A stretch of 64,000 nt of DNA. Origin: an uncultured Eubacteriaceae bacterium (GTDB lineage: Bacteria > Bacillota > Clostridia > Lachnospirales > CAG-274). The stretch covers positions 62,001 through 126,000 of the forward strand of contig CAMTZM010000002.1 of assembly GCA_947086655.1 (NCBI GenBank), read 5' to 3'. Below, in pieces: positions 1-10,323 of this stretch. Position 1 is the stretch's first letter, and every line of letters starts with the position of its first letter. The notes beneath the pieces were generated by a model. That model saw nothing but the letters and a program-made list of their open reading frames with translations, was not told where the DNA came from and did no database searches. Position numbers and translations under genes: made by a program.

Positions 1-978
1 GTTGTTGTTGATGATAAAAAGGCTTGCGAACTTAAAAAAAGAATAAATATTAAAGGCGTTGAAATTCTTTCATCAACTGAGGGTTTAAAAATAGCCGCAA
101 CTGTCGATAATGCAGATATGGTTGTAAACTCTGTTGTTGGAAAGGCAGGACTTGAGCCAACAATAGCTGCTATAAGAGCAAAAAAAAATATAGCTTTAGC
201 TAATAAAGAAACACTTGTAGCTGCCGGAGAGTTTGTAATGAATGAAATAAAAATAAATAATGTAAAAATGTATCCTGTTGACAGTGAACATTCTGCAATT
301 TTTCAGTGCTTACAGGGTAATAATAAGAATAAAATATATAAGATACATTTAACGGCATCAGGAGGGCCATTTAAAGGTTACAAAAGTCTTGACAATATAA
401 CTGTCGAAGATGCTTTAAAACATCCAAATTGGAATATGGGCAAAAAAATAACTATTGATTCAGCTACGCTTATGAATAAAGGACTTGAAGTTATTGAGGC
501 AAAATGGCTTTTTAATATTAATGAGGATAATATAAATGTTGTTGTTCACCCTCAAAGCATAATACATTCTATGGTAGAATATGAAGATGGTGCAGTTATT
601 GCTCAGCTTGGGCTTCCTGATATGAAACTGCCTATACAATATGCGCTTACATATCCCAAAAGAGTTAAAAATAATTACAGTAGATTAAATTTTTTTGAAT
701 ATAATAATTTAACTTTTGAAAAACCGGATATGAATGTTTTTAGATGTCTTTATTTAGCTTTTGAGGCTTTAAAAGAGGGCGGAACAATGACTGCTGTATT
801 AAATGGAGCAAACGAGGCATGTGTAAATAAATTTTTAAGCCGTCAAATAAGCTTTTCAAGTATACCTATGCTTATAGAAAAAACTATGTCTGCATATAAT
901 GTTAAATATAATTATTCTCTTGAAGATGTTATAGAAGCTGACAACTGGGCAAGAAATTATATAGAAACGCTGATTTAA
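1..978 (+). CDS. dxr: 1-deoxy-D-xylulose 5-phosphate reductoisomerase, 5' end cut off by the window
   Basis: Converts 1-deoxyxylulose 5-phosphate to 2-C-methyl-D-erythritol 4-phosphate with NADPH in the cytosolic MEP isoprenoid pathway. The reading frame is open from base 1, so the first ATG at 118 is internal and the start lies outside the window. The conserved stretches ALANKETLVAAGE, the substrate-binding ASGGPF, and WNMGKKITIDSATLMNKGLE are typical of Dxr, and the C-terminal helical domain is complete. The N-terminal Rossmann part is only partly present. It is followed by rseP and ispG, an order usual in Firmicutes. Identity is very secure. Confidence 0.96.
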   Translation, partial: VVVDDKKACELKKRINIKGVEILSSTEGLKIAATVDNADMVVNSVVGKAGLEPTIAAIRAKKNIALANKETLVAAGEFVMNEIKINNVKMYPVDSEHSAIFQCLQGNNKNKIYKIHLTASGGPFKGYKSLDNITVEDALKHPNWNMGKKITIDSATLMNKGLEVIEAKWLFNINEDNINVVVHPQSIIHSMVEYEDGAVIAQLGLPDMKLPIQYALTYPKRVKNNYSRLNFFEYNNLTFEKPDMNVFRCLYLAFEALKEGGTMTAVLNGANEACVNKFLSRQISFSSIPMLIEKTMSAYNVKYNYSLEDVIEADNWARNYIETLI

Positions 979-1061
979 AGCAGTATTGTATAATTTAACC
1001 AAAACAAGTAAGTTATTAGATACTTAAGCGGGACGCTTGCTCTTTTAGTATTTTTTTAAAG

Positions 1062-1085
1062 CAAAAATGCGAATAGTCTTTGACT
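1062..1085 (+). repeat. Dispersed intergenic repeat B, copy 1
   Basis: A 24-bp copy of a short motif (core GCGAATAGTCTTTGACT) that recurs almost exactly, in reverse orientation, at 33911-33934. Diverged forms occur at 17982-18003 and 60233-60255. All four are intergenic. Function unknown. Confidence 0.6.
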
Positions 1086-1114
1086 AATATTATTATTTAA
1101 TGAGGTGAATTCAA

Positions 1115-2170
1115 TTGTCTATAATATTAACTGTCATTATATTTGGAATTATAGTTATTATACATGAATTTGGACACTTTATAGCGGCAGTAAAAAGCGG
1201 GGTTTATGTTGAGGAGTTTGCTATTGGAATGGGGCCAAAAATCTTTGGAATAAAAAAAGGAGATATTTTATATTCAATAAGGCTTTTCCCAATAGGCGGT
1301 TTTTGCAAAATGGCGGAAGAAGACAATGATGAAGTTGATAAAAAAGGATTTAATAGTGTTTCTCTTTATAAACGCATGATAATTGTTTTAGCCGGTGTGT
1401 TTATGAATTTTTTGCTTGCATTTGTTATATCAACACTTCTTGTTATGTTTAATGGCATTAACGAGCCTGTTGTAGCAGAAATATCGGAAGGATATTCCGC
1501 TCAAAAAGCTGATATGCATATAGGTGATAGAATTATTAAATATAATGGTAAAAAAATTCATATATATGATGAGCTTAGATTTTATTTGAATACGTATAGC
1601 GGAGGAGATATTAAAATCTCAATAGAAAGAGACGGAAAAATATTAGATAAGATTGTTACTCCAACTAAAAACGAGTATGGAGCATATATAATAGGTTTTT
1701 CACTTAATCCCAAATCGCCTTTTTTAAAAGAAAAAATAGAGGGCATGGAAAAAGCAGGATTTTTTGAAAGCTGCAAAAATGGTTTTTGGTCAATGGTTTG
1801 CATGGTTAAGGTGACGTTTTACGGACTTAAACAAATATTTACAATGAATGTTTCAATAGATGAAATGGCAGGACCGATAGGTTTGACTGCTGTTGTAGGA
1901 GACGTATACGAGCAAACTAAAGAAAATATATGGTATACAATACAATCTATGGCAAGCCTTGTAGCTCTTTTAAGTGCTAATTTAGGAGTTATGAATATTT
2001 TACCTATACCAGCTCTTGACGGAGGACGTTTTATATTTTTGTTTGCTGAAATGATTAGAAGGAAACCGCTTCCTCCTGAAAAAGAAGGAGTAGTTCATTT
2101 AGTGGGCTTTGTAATACTTATGATTTTTGGAATTGCGGTTGCTTTTAATGATATACTAAAGTTTATTTGA
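1115..2170 (+). CDS. rseP: RIP-type site-2 zinc metalloprotease RseP (M50)
   Basis: Membrane-embedded protease that cleaves transmembrane segments of regulatory and signal-peptide substrates. It has 351 aa from a TTG start preceded by GAGGTG seven bases upstream. The zinc motif HEFGH is at residues 17-21 inside the first membrane helix. A PDZ domain lies at about residues 115-190. The third zinc ligand motif, PALDGGR, is near residue 300, followed by a last membrane helix. Length and layout match the bacterial RseP/RasP family. It sits between dxr and ispG, a common genomic position for this gene in Firmicutes. Confidence 0.95.
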   Translation: MSIILTVIIFGIIVIIHEFGHFIAAVKSGVYVEEFAIGMGPKIFGIKKGDILYSIRLFPIGGFCKMAEEDNDEVDKKGFNSVSLYKRMIIVLAGVFMNFLLAFVISTLLVMFNGINEPVVAEISEGYSAQKADMHIGDRIIKYNGKKIHIYDELRFYLNTYSGGDIKISIERDGKILDKIVTPTKNEYGAYIIGFSLNPKSPFLKEKIEGMEKAGFFESCKNGFWSMVCMVKVTFYGLKQIFTMNVSIDEMAGPIGLTAVVGDVYEQTKENIWYTIQSMASLVALLSANLGVMNILPIPALDGGRFIFLFAEMIRRKPLPPEKEGVVHLVGFVILMIFGIAVAFNDILKFI

Positions 2171-2186
2171 TACAGTCAATTTAGCC

Positions 2187-2230
2187 GACGGAGGAAACCT
2201 CCCGCCAATTAAGCGGGGATTTAGTAGGAG
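2187..2230 (+). repeat. Structured dispersed repeat A, copy 1
   Basis: A copy of a roughly 40-bp element that also occurs at 17859-17899 and 42928-42967. It begins GACGGAG and is rich in short stems: GGAGG/CCTCC at 2190-2202 and CCCGC/GCGGG at 2201-2217. A further small hairpin, GAGAG/CTCTC, follows at 2228-2241. It lies in the rseP-ispG gap. Function unknown. Confidence 0.55.
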
Positions 2231-2274
2231 AGAAACCTCTCATAGTTTTAACAAGAGATTATTAAGGAGGATTT

Positions 2275-3330
2275 ATGTATATAGACAGGAAAAAAACAAA
2301 GAAAATTAAAATAGGAGATATTGCGATAGGAGGAAACAGCCCTATCGCAATACAATCAATGTGTAATACAGATACAAGAGACGCTGAAAAAACAATTGAG
2401 CAAATAAGAGAACTTGAAAAAGAAGGCTGTGAAATTATAAGAGTAGCTGTTTTGGATATGGAAGCGGCTGAAAAAATAAAAGAAATAAAGAAAAATATAA
2501 ATATACCTTTAGTTGCTGATATTCATTTTGATTACAAGCTTGCTTTAAAGTCAATAGAAAACGGTATTGATAAATTGAGAATAAATCCGGGAAATATTGG
2601 AAGTAAAGATAGGATAAAGGCTGTTGTAGATGCTGCGGCTAAAAGGAATATACCTATAAGGATAGGCGTAAATTCGGGTTCGCTTGAAAAAGAAATTTTA
2701 GAAAAATATGGGAAAGTAGTTCCGGAAGGTCTTGTTGAAAGCGCTTTGAAACATGTACATATTCTTGAAGAGTTTAATTATAAGAATATAGTAATTTCAA
2801 TAAAATCATCAAGCGTTCCTTTTTCTTTAAAAGCCTACGAAATTTTAAGCGATAAGACTGAATATCCACTTCATGTTGGAATAACCGAATCAGGTACTGT
2901 TTATTCCGGTACTATAAAGTCAGCCGCCGGAATAGGAGCTATTTTATCAAAAGGTATAGGCGATACAATAAGGGTATCCCTTACAGGAAATCCTGTTGAG
3001 GAAGTAAAAGCAGCTAAAGAGATTTTAAAATCACTTGAAATAAGAAACTTTGGAGTACAGTTTATATCATGTCCAACTTGCGGAAGAACTGAAATAGATT
3101 TAATTTCAATAGCAGAAAAAATAGAGGAAAAATGTAGAAATATAAATAAAAATATTAAAGTTGCTGTAATGGGCTGTGCCGTAAATGGTCCCGGAGAAGC
3201 AAGAGAGGCTGATATAGGCATAGCCGGAGGAAAGGGATATGGTTTAATATTTAAAAAGGGAGAGATAGTAAAAAAAGTTTCTGAAAACTCTCTTATTGAT
3301 GAATTTATGAATGAACTTAACAAGCTTTAA
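2275..3330 (+). CDS. ispG: 4-hydroxy-3-methylbut-2-enyl diphosphate synthase (flavodoxin type)
   Basis: The 4Fe-4S enzyme of the penultimate MEP-pathway step, which reductively opens methylerythritol cyclodiphosphate. It has 351 aa with an ATG start behind AAGGAGG. An N-terminal TIM barrel contains the GcpE motif [12 protein letters not shown]. The C-terminal iron-sulfur domain carries its Cys ligands in [10 protein letters not shown] and [11 protein letters not shown]. Length matches the short bacterial form. It shares the pathway with dxr about 1.3 kb upstream. Confidence 0.97.
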   Translation: MYIDRKKTKKIKIGDIAIGGNSPIAIQSMCNTDTRDAEKTIEQIRELEKEGCEIIRVAVLDMEAAEKIKEIKKNINIPLVADIHFDYKLALKSIENGIDKLRINPGNIGSKDRIKAVVDAAAKRNIPIRIGVNSGSLEKEILEKYGKVVPEGLVESALKHVHILEEFNYKNIVISIKSSSVPFSLKAYEILSDKTEYPLHVGITESGTVYSGTIKSAAGIGAILSKGIGDTIRVSLTGNPVEEVKAAKEILKSLEIRNFGVQFISCPTCGRTEIDLISIAEKIEEKCRNINKNIKVAVMGCAVNGPGEAREADIGIAGGKGYGLIFKKGEIVKKVSENSLIDEFMNELNKL

Positions 3331-3345
3331 AATGAGGTGAGTTAT

Positions 3346-6300
3346 TTGTTAGCAAAGAAGTTTTTAGATGTATTTGGTAAGCTTGAATTGTCAAATAGTG
3401 TAAAAAATAATCTGAGAAATGCTAATGTGGATAAAGTACATGTTTTTAGCCGTGAAAATAAAATGAATATTATTTTAAGTTATAATAATATAATTAATGA
3501 AAAATATTTGTGTGATTTTAAAACAGATATTATGAAAAACTTTCCTGTAATAAATGATGTTGACATAGATATTTTATATAAAGTTGAAGATAAAACAACA
3601 GAAGAAAAAATAAACGGCTATTGGGATAATATTTTATTTGATATAAATAAAAAAAGTCCTATGTGTTATCATTTATTGAAAAGCGGTAAAAAATCATTTA
3701 AAAATGAAATACTGACAATAAATGTAGGTTATAACAGTTCATTTTTATTTAGGGCAAAAAAGATTGATTATTTTATTAAAGATATTTTGAGAAAAAGATT
3801 TAATATTAATATTTCAGTTGTTTTTAAAAATTTAGATTTTGAAAATAATGAAAAAAATAAATTTAATAGAGCCGAATACATAAAACAAGAAATTGTTAAA
3901 CTTCAAAATGCTCCTTCTTCTCCTTCTTCTAATCAAACTGATACAAATAAAGGCTTAGTTTTTGAAAATCAAAAAATAAGAAAAACAAAACGTGTTAATG
4001 TTAAATTTTCTGACTTTGAGGATACATACAGCACTGTTAAAGATTCAATAATAGAAGGAGAAACAGTTGTATTGAATGGGAGGATTATTTCAGTTGAGGA
4101 AAGAGAAACTAAATCCGGAAAAATTTTATTAAGTGTGGATATTACTGATTTGACAGATTCAGTTACATTTAAAATGTTTTTAAAACCGGAAGAATATACT
4201 GACGAAATAAAAGGAATGCTTAAACCTAAAAATTATGTTAAAATAAAAGGAAAAGTTCAGTTTGACGATTTTACAAAAGAATTAAATATAATGGTTTCAA
4301 ATTTATGCAAGGGAGTAGAGCCTGAGATAAGACATGATAATTCACTTTTAAAAAGGGTTGAACTTCATCTCCATACTCAAATGAGTATGATGGATGGTAT
4401 TTCATCATGTTCAAGCTATATAGAAAGAGCAGCAAAATGGGGACATAAGGCAATAGCTATTACAGACCATGGAGTTGTACAGGCGTTTCCTGAGGCAATG
4501 GATGCAGCAAAAAAATATGGGGTTAAAATATTATATGGCGTTGAGGCTTATATTGTAAATGATTTGGGAGCAATAGTACAAAGCAGCAAAGGACAGGGAC
4601 TTGATGACGAGTATGTTATTTTTGATATAGAAACAACAGGGTTAAAAAAAGAAACAGATAAAATAATTGAAATAGGCGCTGTAAAAATAAAAAACGGACA
4701 AGTTATTGATAAGTTTTCTGAATTTATAAACCCAAATGAAAAATTAAGTGATAAAATAATTGAACTTACAGGAATAAATGATGAAATGCTTAAAGATGCT
4801 GAAACAGAAGATATAATACTTCCAAAGTTTGTTAAGTTTATAGATAACAGCGTGCTTGTTGCCCATAATGCAAATTTTGATGTTGGATTTATTCGTCATT
4901 GGGCTAAAAATAACAGAGTAAATATACATAATACGGTAGTTGATACGTTAGAACTTTCAAAATTTTTATTTCCTCAGCTTTCAAGGTATAAACTTGATAT
5001 TGTTGCCAAACATTTAAGTGTATCTTTGGAAAATCATCATAGAGCAGTTGACGACGCTAAAGCCACAGCAGAAATATTTTTAAAGTGTATACCTATTTTG
5101 CGTGAAAAAGGTATTTCAAAACTTGATGAAATAAATATATTGGCAAGTAACTCAATAGATATAAAGAAACTTAAAACTTATCACGCTGTAATACTTGTTA
5201 AAAATCAAAAAGGACTTAGAAATTTATACGAACTTATATCCAAGTCACATATAGATTATTTTTTTAGACGACCACGGATACCAAAAAGTGAGTATATTAA
5301 ATTAAAAGAAGGACTTATTATAGGAACAGCTTGTGAAGCTGGTGAGTTTTTTAAAGCTGTTTTTGAAAATAAACCCGATGATGTAATAGAGGAGTTAGTT
5401 AATTTTTATGATTATTTAGAAATTCAGCCAATAGGTAATAATGAGTTTATGGTTAGAGACGGCATTGTAAATTCTATTGATGAATTAAAGGAAATAAACA
5501 GGCGTATTGTAGAAATAGGAGAAAAATATAATAAATTGGTAGTGGCTACATGTGACGCTCATTTTTTAGAACCTCAAGATGAGATATACAGAAGAATTAT
5601 ACAGGCAAGCGAAGGTTTTAAAGATGTTGATAATCAAGCTCCTCTCTATTATAGAACAACAGAGGAAATGCTTAATGAATTTGACTATCTTGGAAAAGAA
5701 AAAGCCGAAGAAATTGTTATAACAAATACGAATAAAATAGCAGAAATGATTGAAGATGTTAAGCCAATTCCTGACGAAACTTTTCCGCCTAAAATTGACG
5801 GAGCAGAAGAACAACTTGTGGAAATAACAACAAAGAAGGCTAAATCAATATATGGAGAAAATCTTCCGGATATAGTTAAAAACAGACTTGAAAAAGAACT
5901 TAACTCAATTATAAAAAATGGTTTTGCGGTTTTATATATTATAGCTCAAAAATTGGTTTGGGATTCAAACGACCACGGTTATATAGTAGGTTCAAGGGGA
6001 TCGGTAGGTTCTTCTTTTGTAGCAACTATGGCCGGTATAACGGAAGTTAATCCTTTGTCGCCGCATTACATATGTTCTGAATGTAAATATTCAGATTTTG
6101 AATCAGATGAAGTTATAGCTAATTTAGGCAATTCAGGCTGTGACTTACCAGATAAGATTTGCCCTGTATGCGGCGCTAAACTAAAAAAGGATGGACATGA
6201 TATTCCATTTGAGACATTTTTAGGATTTAATGGAGATAAAGAACCTGATATTGATTTGAACTTTTCCGGAGAATATCAGCAACAGGCTCATGCTTATACA

Positions 6301-7665
6301 GAGGTACTTTTTGGAAAAGGACATGTTTTTAAAGCTGGTACAATAGGTACTGTTGCTGAAAAAACGGCATATGGTTATGTAAGAAAATATACGGAGGAAA
6401 GGGAACTTTCTATAAGAAGTGCTGAAATGAATAGACTTAAATTTGGCTGTGTTGGAATAAAGAGAACAACAGGGCAGCATCCAGGGGGTCTAATGGTTGT
6501 ACCAAGAGACAATAGTATTTATGAGTTTTGTCCTGTACAGCGTCCGGCAAACGATTCTGACTCAAGTGTAACTACGACGCATTTTGATTATCATTCAATA
6601 AGCGGACGTCTTTTAAAGCTTGATTTGCTCGGACACGACGTTCCAACTATGCTTCGTATGTTTAAAGACATTACGGGTTTTGACCCTTTAGATACGCCTC
6701 TTGATGATAAAGATACAATGTCTCTTTTTACATCTCCTAAAGCGTTAGGAGTAACGGAGGAACAAATTAACTGTAATACAGGTACATTAGGACTGCCTGA
6801 GTTTGGGACAAGGTTTGTAAGACAAATGCTTATGGATACAAAGCCGACTACTTTTTCAGAACTTGTAAGAATATCGGGTTTATCTCATGGTACAGGTGTA
6901 TGGCTTGAAAATGCACAGGAACTTATAAAAAATAAAGTAGCTACTTTAAAAGAAGTAATACCTACACGTGATGATATTATGGTATATCTTATTATTAAAG
7001 GTGTAGAAAATAAAACCGCTTTTACAATTATGGAAAAAGTAAGAAAGGGAAAGGGACTTTCTAAAGAAGATGAAGAAGTTATGCGTAATTCTAATGTTCC
7101 AAATTGGTATATTGATTCATGTAAAAAGATAAAATATATGTTTCCTAAGGGACATGCAGTTGCATATGTAACAAATACTTTTAGAATAGGCTATTTTAAG
7201 ATAAATTATCCAGAAGCTTTTTACGCCGCTACATTTTCGGTAAAAGCTGAAGATTTTGATTATCTTATTATGTGTGATGGTCCAAAAACCGTAAAAGAAA
7301 ATATTGATAAGATTAATTCTTTAGGAAAAGATGCGTCTGCAAAGGATAAAAATACTCTTACAACACTTGAACTTGTTTATGAAATGTATGCAAGAGGTTT
7401 AAAATTTGTACCTATGAATTTATATGAATCCGATGCTTTAAAGTTTAAAGTAACTAAAGAAGGTCTTATGCCGCCTTTATGTACAGTTCAGGGACTTGGA
7501 GGAAATGCAGCGCAAAATATAGTTGAGGCTCGTAAAGAAGGAAAGTTCTTTACAGTAGAGGAATTTAGAGAAAGAACAAAGGTAAGCAAATCAGTAATAG
7601 ACCTTTTAGAGAAAAACGGTGTACTTGATGGTATACCTAAAACAAATCAAATGACATTATTTTAA
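3346..7665 (+). CDS. polC: DNA polymerase III alpha subunit, Gram-positive type PolC
   Basis: The replicative DNA polymerase with built-in proofreading. A TTG start at 3346 is chosen because GAGGTG lies six bases upstream; the GTG at 3337 is part of that ribosome-binding site. The protein has 1439 aa. Order: N-terminal domain; OB fold (about 215-320); first part of the PHP domain with HLHTQMSMMDG (about 336); a DEDD exonuclease starting VIFDIETTGL (about 425) inserted in PHP; the polymerase palm with a four-Cys zinc cluster (CSEC and CPVC, about 905-945) and PDIDLNFS (about 966); and a C-terminal helix-hairpin-helix region. This insertion order is diagnostic of PolC. It starts 15 bases after ispG ends. 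Confidence 0.97.
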   Translation: MLAKKFLDVFGKLELSNSVKNNLRNANVDKVHVFSRENKMNIILSYNNIINEKYLCDFKTDIMKNFPVINDVDIDILYKVEDKTTEEKINGYWDNILFDINKKSPMCYHLLKSGKKSFKNEILTINVGYNSSFLFRAKKIDYFIKDILRKRFNINISVVFKNLDFENNEKNKFNRAEYIKQEIVKLQNAPSSPSSNQTDTNKGLVFENQKIRKTKRVNVKFSDFEDTYSTVKDSIIEGETVVLNGRIISVEERETKSGKILLSVDITDLTDSVTFKMFLKPEEYTDEIKGMLKPKNYVKIKGKVQFDDFTKELNIMVSNLCKGVEPEIRHDNSLLKRVELHLHTQMSMMDGISSCSSYIERAAKWGHKAIAITDHGVVQAFPEAMDAAKKYGVKILYGVEAYIVNDLGAIVQSSKGQGLDDEYVIFDIETTGLKKETDKIIEIGAVKIKNGQVIDKFSEFINPNEKLSDKIIELTGINDEMLKDAETEDIILPKFVKFIDNSVLVAHNANFDVGFIRHWAKNNRVNIHNTVVDTLELSKFLFPQLSRYKLDIVAKHLSVSLENHHRAVDDAKATAEIFLKCIPILREKGISKLDEINILASNSIDIKKLKTYHAVILVKNQKGLRNLYELISKSHIDYFFRRPRIPKSEYIKLKEGLIIGTACEAGEFFKAVFENKPDDVIEELVNFYDYLEIQPIGNNEFMVRDGIVNSIDELKEINRRIVEIGEKYNKLVVATCDAHFLEPQDEIYRRIIQASEGFKDVDNQAPLYYRTTEEMLNEFDYLGKEKAEEIVITNTNKIAEMIEDVKPIPDETFPPKIDGAEEQLVEITTKKAKSIYGENLPDIVKNRLEKELNSIIKNGFAVLYIIAQKLVWDSNDHGYIVGSRGSVGSSFVATMAGITEVNPLSPHYICSECKYSDFESDEVIANLGNSGCDLPDKICPVCGAKLKKDGHDIPFETFLGFNGDKEPDIDLNFSGEYQQQAHAYTEVLFGKGHVFKAGTIGTVAEKTAYGYVRKYTEERELSIRSAEMNRLKFGCVGIKRTTGQHPGGLMVVPRDNSIYEFCPVQRPANDSDSSVTTTHFDYHSISGRLLKLDLLGHDVPTMLRMFKDITGFDPLDTPLDDKDTMSLFTSPKALGVTEEQINCNTGTLGLPEFGTRFVRQMLMDTKPTTFSELVRISGLSHGTGVWLENAQELIKNKVATLKEVIPTRDDIMVYLIIKGVENKTAFTIMEKVRKGKGLSKEDEEVMRNSNVPNWYIDSCKKIKYMFPKGHAVAYVTNTFRIGYFKINYPEAFYAATFSVKAEDFDYLIMCDGPKTVKENIDKINSLGKDASAKDKNTLTTLELVYEMYARGLKFVPMNLYESDALKFKVTKEGLMPPLCTVQGLGGNAAQNIVEARKEGKFFTVEEFRERTKVSKSVIDLLEKNGVLDGIPKTNQMTLF

Positions 7666-7704
7666 ACGACATAAGTAGTATTAACAAAGTATAATGATAT
7701 GTTT

Positions 7705-7738
7705 AAAATTACCCGTTTAAAAATAAGCGGGTAATTTT
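7705..7738. terminator. Bidirectional terminator between polC and the S41 peptidase gene
   Basis: An 11-bp perfect stem (AAAATTACCCG with its complement), extended by a G-U pair and three further pairs to an AAAA loop. It has A and T tracts on both flanks and sits between two convergent genes. Confidence 0.85.
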
Positions 7739-7766
7739 ATTTTATACTAAATACTATTATAATGTT

Positions 7767-8708
7767 TTAGTGATTATTAACAGGCGTAGGTTTGTTTTTT
7801 ATTATATAGTCAATAATATCTTCATATTTATACTCTATATCGGGATAAATACCTTTTTTGTGTATAGATGATTTATCAGGACATAAAAGTTTTAGAGTAG
7901 TTAATTTAAGTGCATATCCATGTTTTAATGGCGCTGTAAATTGTCCGATTCCTTTTCCAAATGTTTTATCTCCAACTGTTATAACATTATCAAGATTTTG
8001 TTTTAATGCAGATATCAAAACTTCAGAGGCACTTGCTGTATTTATGTCTTGAAGTATATATATTTTTTCATATGAAAGTCTTTTAGAATTTTTTGTTTTA
8101 ATTTGTTTTGAAAAAAGTTTTAATCTTGTATTTTCATATGCTATTGTTTTATTGTTTTCAATAAATAAATCTATAATTTTATATGTTTCATCAAGATTAC
8201 CACCGCTGTTTGAACGAAGGTCAAGTATTAGTATATTGTTATTATCAAGCTTTTTTATATTATCAAAAATAAAATCTTTGCTGTATTTTGAGAAATTTGT
8301 AAGTTTTAAATATACTATATTATCATCATATTGTTTTATTTCTGATTTTTCAGCAACTTCTTTTTTCTTATTTTTTGATTGTATATATTCTTCAGGAAGA
8401 TAAATATACGTATATGGGTCATCGCTTTTTGAATAAAAAGCAGAAGTTGTTAAAGCGATTATTAAATCGTCAAAGTTTTTATAGTAATTTTCAGTATTTT
8501 CTTCTTTTAAAAAATCTTTATATAAATCATTTAAAGTGTCAGTATATATATAACCGCTGCATATTAATATTTTAAATACAATATAATCATAGTTAAAATA
8601 AATTTCAGTTCCAAACAGAAACATAAATATTATAAGAAATATTTGAGTAATTCTATATTTTACTTTTAATGTTATTTTATTTTTTTTCTTTATAAATAAT
8701 TTTCTCAT
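7767..8708 (-). CDS. S41 family peptidase without PDZ domain, membrane-anchored
   Basis: A C-terminal-processing-type serine protease of 313 aa. The ATG at 8708 is preceded by AAGGAG nine bases upstream; the in-frame TTG at 8717 abuts that site and is unlikely. One N-terminal membrane helix (about residues 20-40) places the catalytic part outside the cell. The S41 core includes DLRSNSGGN, the catalytic Ser in TASASE and the Lys in FGKGIGQ. The linker motif DPYTY is followed almost directly by the protease core, so the PDZ domain found in the second S41 protein of this window (15812-16966) is missing. Substrate unknown. Confidence 0.85.
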   Translation of the reverse strand: MRKLFIKKKNKITLKVKYRITQIFLIIFMFLFGTEIYFNYDYIVFKILICSGYIYTDTLNDLYKDFLKEENTENYYKNFDDLIIALTTSAFYSKSDDPYTYIYLPEEYIQSKNKKKEVAEKSEIKQYDDNIVYLKLTNFSKYSKDFIFDNIKKLDNNNILILDLRSNSGGNLDETYKIIDLFIENNKTIAYENTRLKLFSKQIKTKNSKRLSYEKIYILQDINTASASEVLISALKQNLDNVITVGDKTFGKGIGQFTAPLKHGYALKLTTLKLLCPDKSSIHKKGIYPDIEYKYEDIIDYIIKNKPTPVNNH

Positions 8709-8729
8709 TATAAACAACTCCTTATATAT

Positions 8730-9464
8730 TTATGTCATTGCACCATCAAGAGTTATAACTTGTCCGGTAATGTAAGATGAATTGTCGCTTACTAAATATT
8801 GTACTAAATCAGCAACTTCACTTGCAGAGCCAAACCTCATGAGAGGTATTTCATTTTTTAAAGTATTTTTTTCCTCATCATTAAGAAAATTATTCATTTT
8901 TGTATCAATTACACCGCATGCAACAGCGTTTATTCTTATACCACATGGACCGAGTTCCTTTGCTAAAGCTTTTGTAAAAGAATTTATTGCCCCTTTTGAA
9001 GCAGAATATATTACTTCGCATGAAGCGCCAATATTTCCCCAAATTGACGATATATTGACTATTTTCCCATTATGATTTCTTATCATGGACTGCAATGCTA
9101 TATGAGTACAATTAAAAACACTGTTTACATTATTATTAATTATTTCCTGCCATTTTTCAGGTTTCATTTTATTAAATAAGCCTATATATGATATTCCGGC
9201 ATTATTTATAAGAATATCAACGTCTCCAAATGTATTATTAATTTCATTGAAAAGTTCTTTTACATTGTTATATATTGATACGTCTTTTTTTATTGATATA
9301 ACATTTTTATTTATTTCTTTTAATTGTTTTAAAGTATTGTTAAGTTCTTCATCTGAGTTTTTAGAGTTTATTACAACATTATAATTTTTACTTAAAAAAG
9401 TTTTTGCAATTTCCTTTCCGATTCCTCTTGATGAACCAGTAATTAATACAGTTTTATTATTCAT
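8730..9464 (-). CDS. SDR family oxidoreductase, 3-oxoacyl-ACP reductase-like (FabG-like)
   Basis: A short-chain dehydrogenase/reductase of 244 aa, the usual length. It has the cofactor motif TGSSRGIG near the N-terminus, NNAG, and the catalytic YSASK. The C-terminal GQVITLDGA resembles FabG. It overlaps the preceding nfo gene by eight bases, which suggests translational coupling, although there is no metabolic link between the two. NADPH-dependent ketoacyl reduction is the family default, but other SDR substrates cannot be excluded, so no symbol is given. Confidence 0.85.
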   Translation of the reverse strand: MNNKTVLITGSSRGIGKEIAKTFLSKNYNVVINSKNSDEELNNTLKQLKEINKNVISIKKDVSIYNNVKELFNEINNTFGDVDILINNAGISYIGLFNKMKPEKWQEIINNNVNSVFNCTHIALQSMIRNHNGKIVNISSIWGNIGASCEVIYSASKGAINSFTKALAKELGPCGIRINAVACGVIDTKMNNFLNDEEKNTLKNEIPLMRFGSASEVADLVQYLVSDNSSYITGQVITLDGAMT

Positions 9465-10323
9465 TTTTAATTCCTCTTAGCATTTTTATTTCTTCTTTGT
9501 ATAAATTTGTGTTTTTATCAATCCATGGAGTTTCAAGTATAAATATTTTTCCTTTTGCATATTCTGAATGAACAATATTATATAAAGCTTTAAAACCAAT
9601 CATGTCACGTCCACGAGGATTATTTTCATCAGCACCTATATTGGCATGTCTGTCCTTTTTTGCTCCACATTTATTTAAAGAACCGTTTATATGAAACACT
9701 TTAAGTCGGTCAAGACCTAAAACTTTATTAAAATTATCCATAACGCTTTCAAAGTTATTAATTATATCATATCCGCTGTCGTGTGTATGACATGTATCGA
9801 AACATACGCCTATTTTATTACTCATTTCAACTTTTTCTATAATTTCTGCTATTTCATCAAAAGTTCTCCCTATTTCACTTCCTTTTCCTGCCATTGTTTC
9901 AAGGCATATATAAGGTTTTGTATCTTCATTTAATACTTTGTTAAGCCCTTCGGCAATTCTATTTATACCATATTTTACATCTTTGTCTGTAAAAGCGCCC
10001 GGATGAAGTACAATATAATTTGAGCCAAAGGCTTCTGTTCTTTTAATTTCAGATTTTAAAAACGATACAGCAAGTTCATATATATTTTCTTTATATGATG
10101 CAAGATTTATTATATAAGGAGCATGTACGACTATATCGCTTATTTTGTGTTCTTTCATGTATTTTTTTCCTTCTTCAATTTTCATATCCTCAATAGGCAG
10201 TCTTTTTGTATTTTGAGGAGCTCCTGTATAAACCATAAATGTATTTGCGTTATATGAAAAAGCTTCTTTTGCTGCTTCTATAAGTCCTCCCGAAATAGAA
10301 ACATGCGAACCTATTTTTATCAT
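9457..10323 (-). CDS. nfo: Deoxyribonuclease IV (AP endonuclease)
   Basis: Zinc-dependent endonuclease of base-excision repair that cuts 5' of abasic sites. It has 288 aa, close to E. coli Nfo. Family motifs are visible in order: IGSHVSISGGL at the N-terminus, VLHPGAF, the Glu ligand in ICLETMAGKG, CFDTCHTHDSGYD, HINGSLNKCG, DRHANIG, and the C-terminal ILETPW. The ATG follows AAAGGAGG. It is the first gene of a two-gene unit with the SDR gene. Confidence 0.95.
   Translation of the reverse strand: MIKIGSHVSISGGLIEAAKEAFSYNANTFMVYTGAPQNTKRLPIEDMKIEEGKKYMKEHKISDIVVHAPYIINLASYKENIYELAVSFLKSEIKRTEAFGSNYIVLHPGAFTDKDVKYGINRIAEGLNKVLNEDTKPYICLETMAGKGSEIGRTFDEIAEIIEKVEMSNKIGVCFDTCHTHDSGYDIINNFESVMDNFNKVLGLDRLKVFHINGSLNKCGAKKDRHANIGADENNPRGRDMIGFKALYNIVHSEYAKGKIFILETPWIDKNTNLYKEEIKMLRGIKNE

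Noticed and set aside
2901-3323. 140-aa minus-strand reading frame inside ispG
   Set aside because: It is a shadow of ispG in another frame, without a ribosome-binding site or recognisable features. The same applies to the other long frames opposite polC, infB, the EF-G gene, the subtilase and the GH genes.
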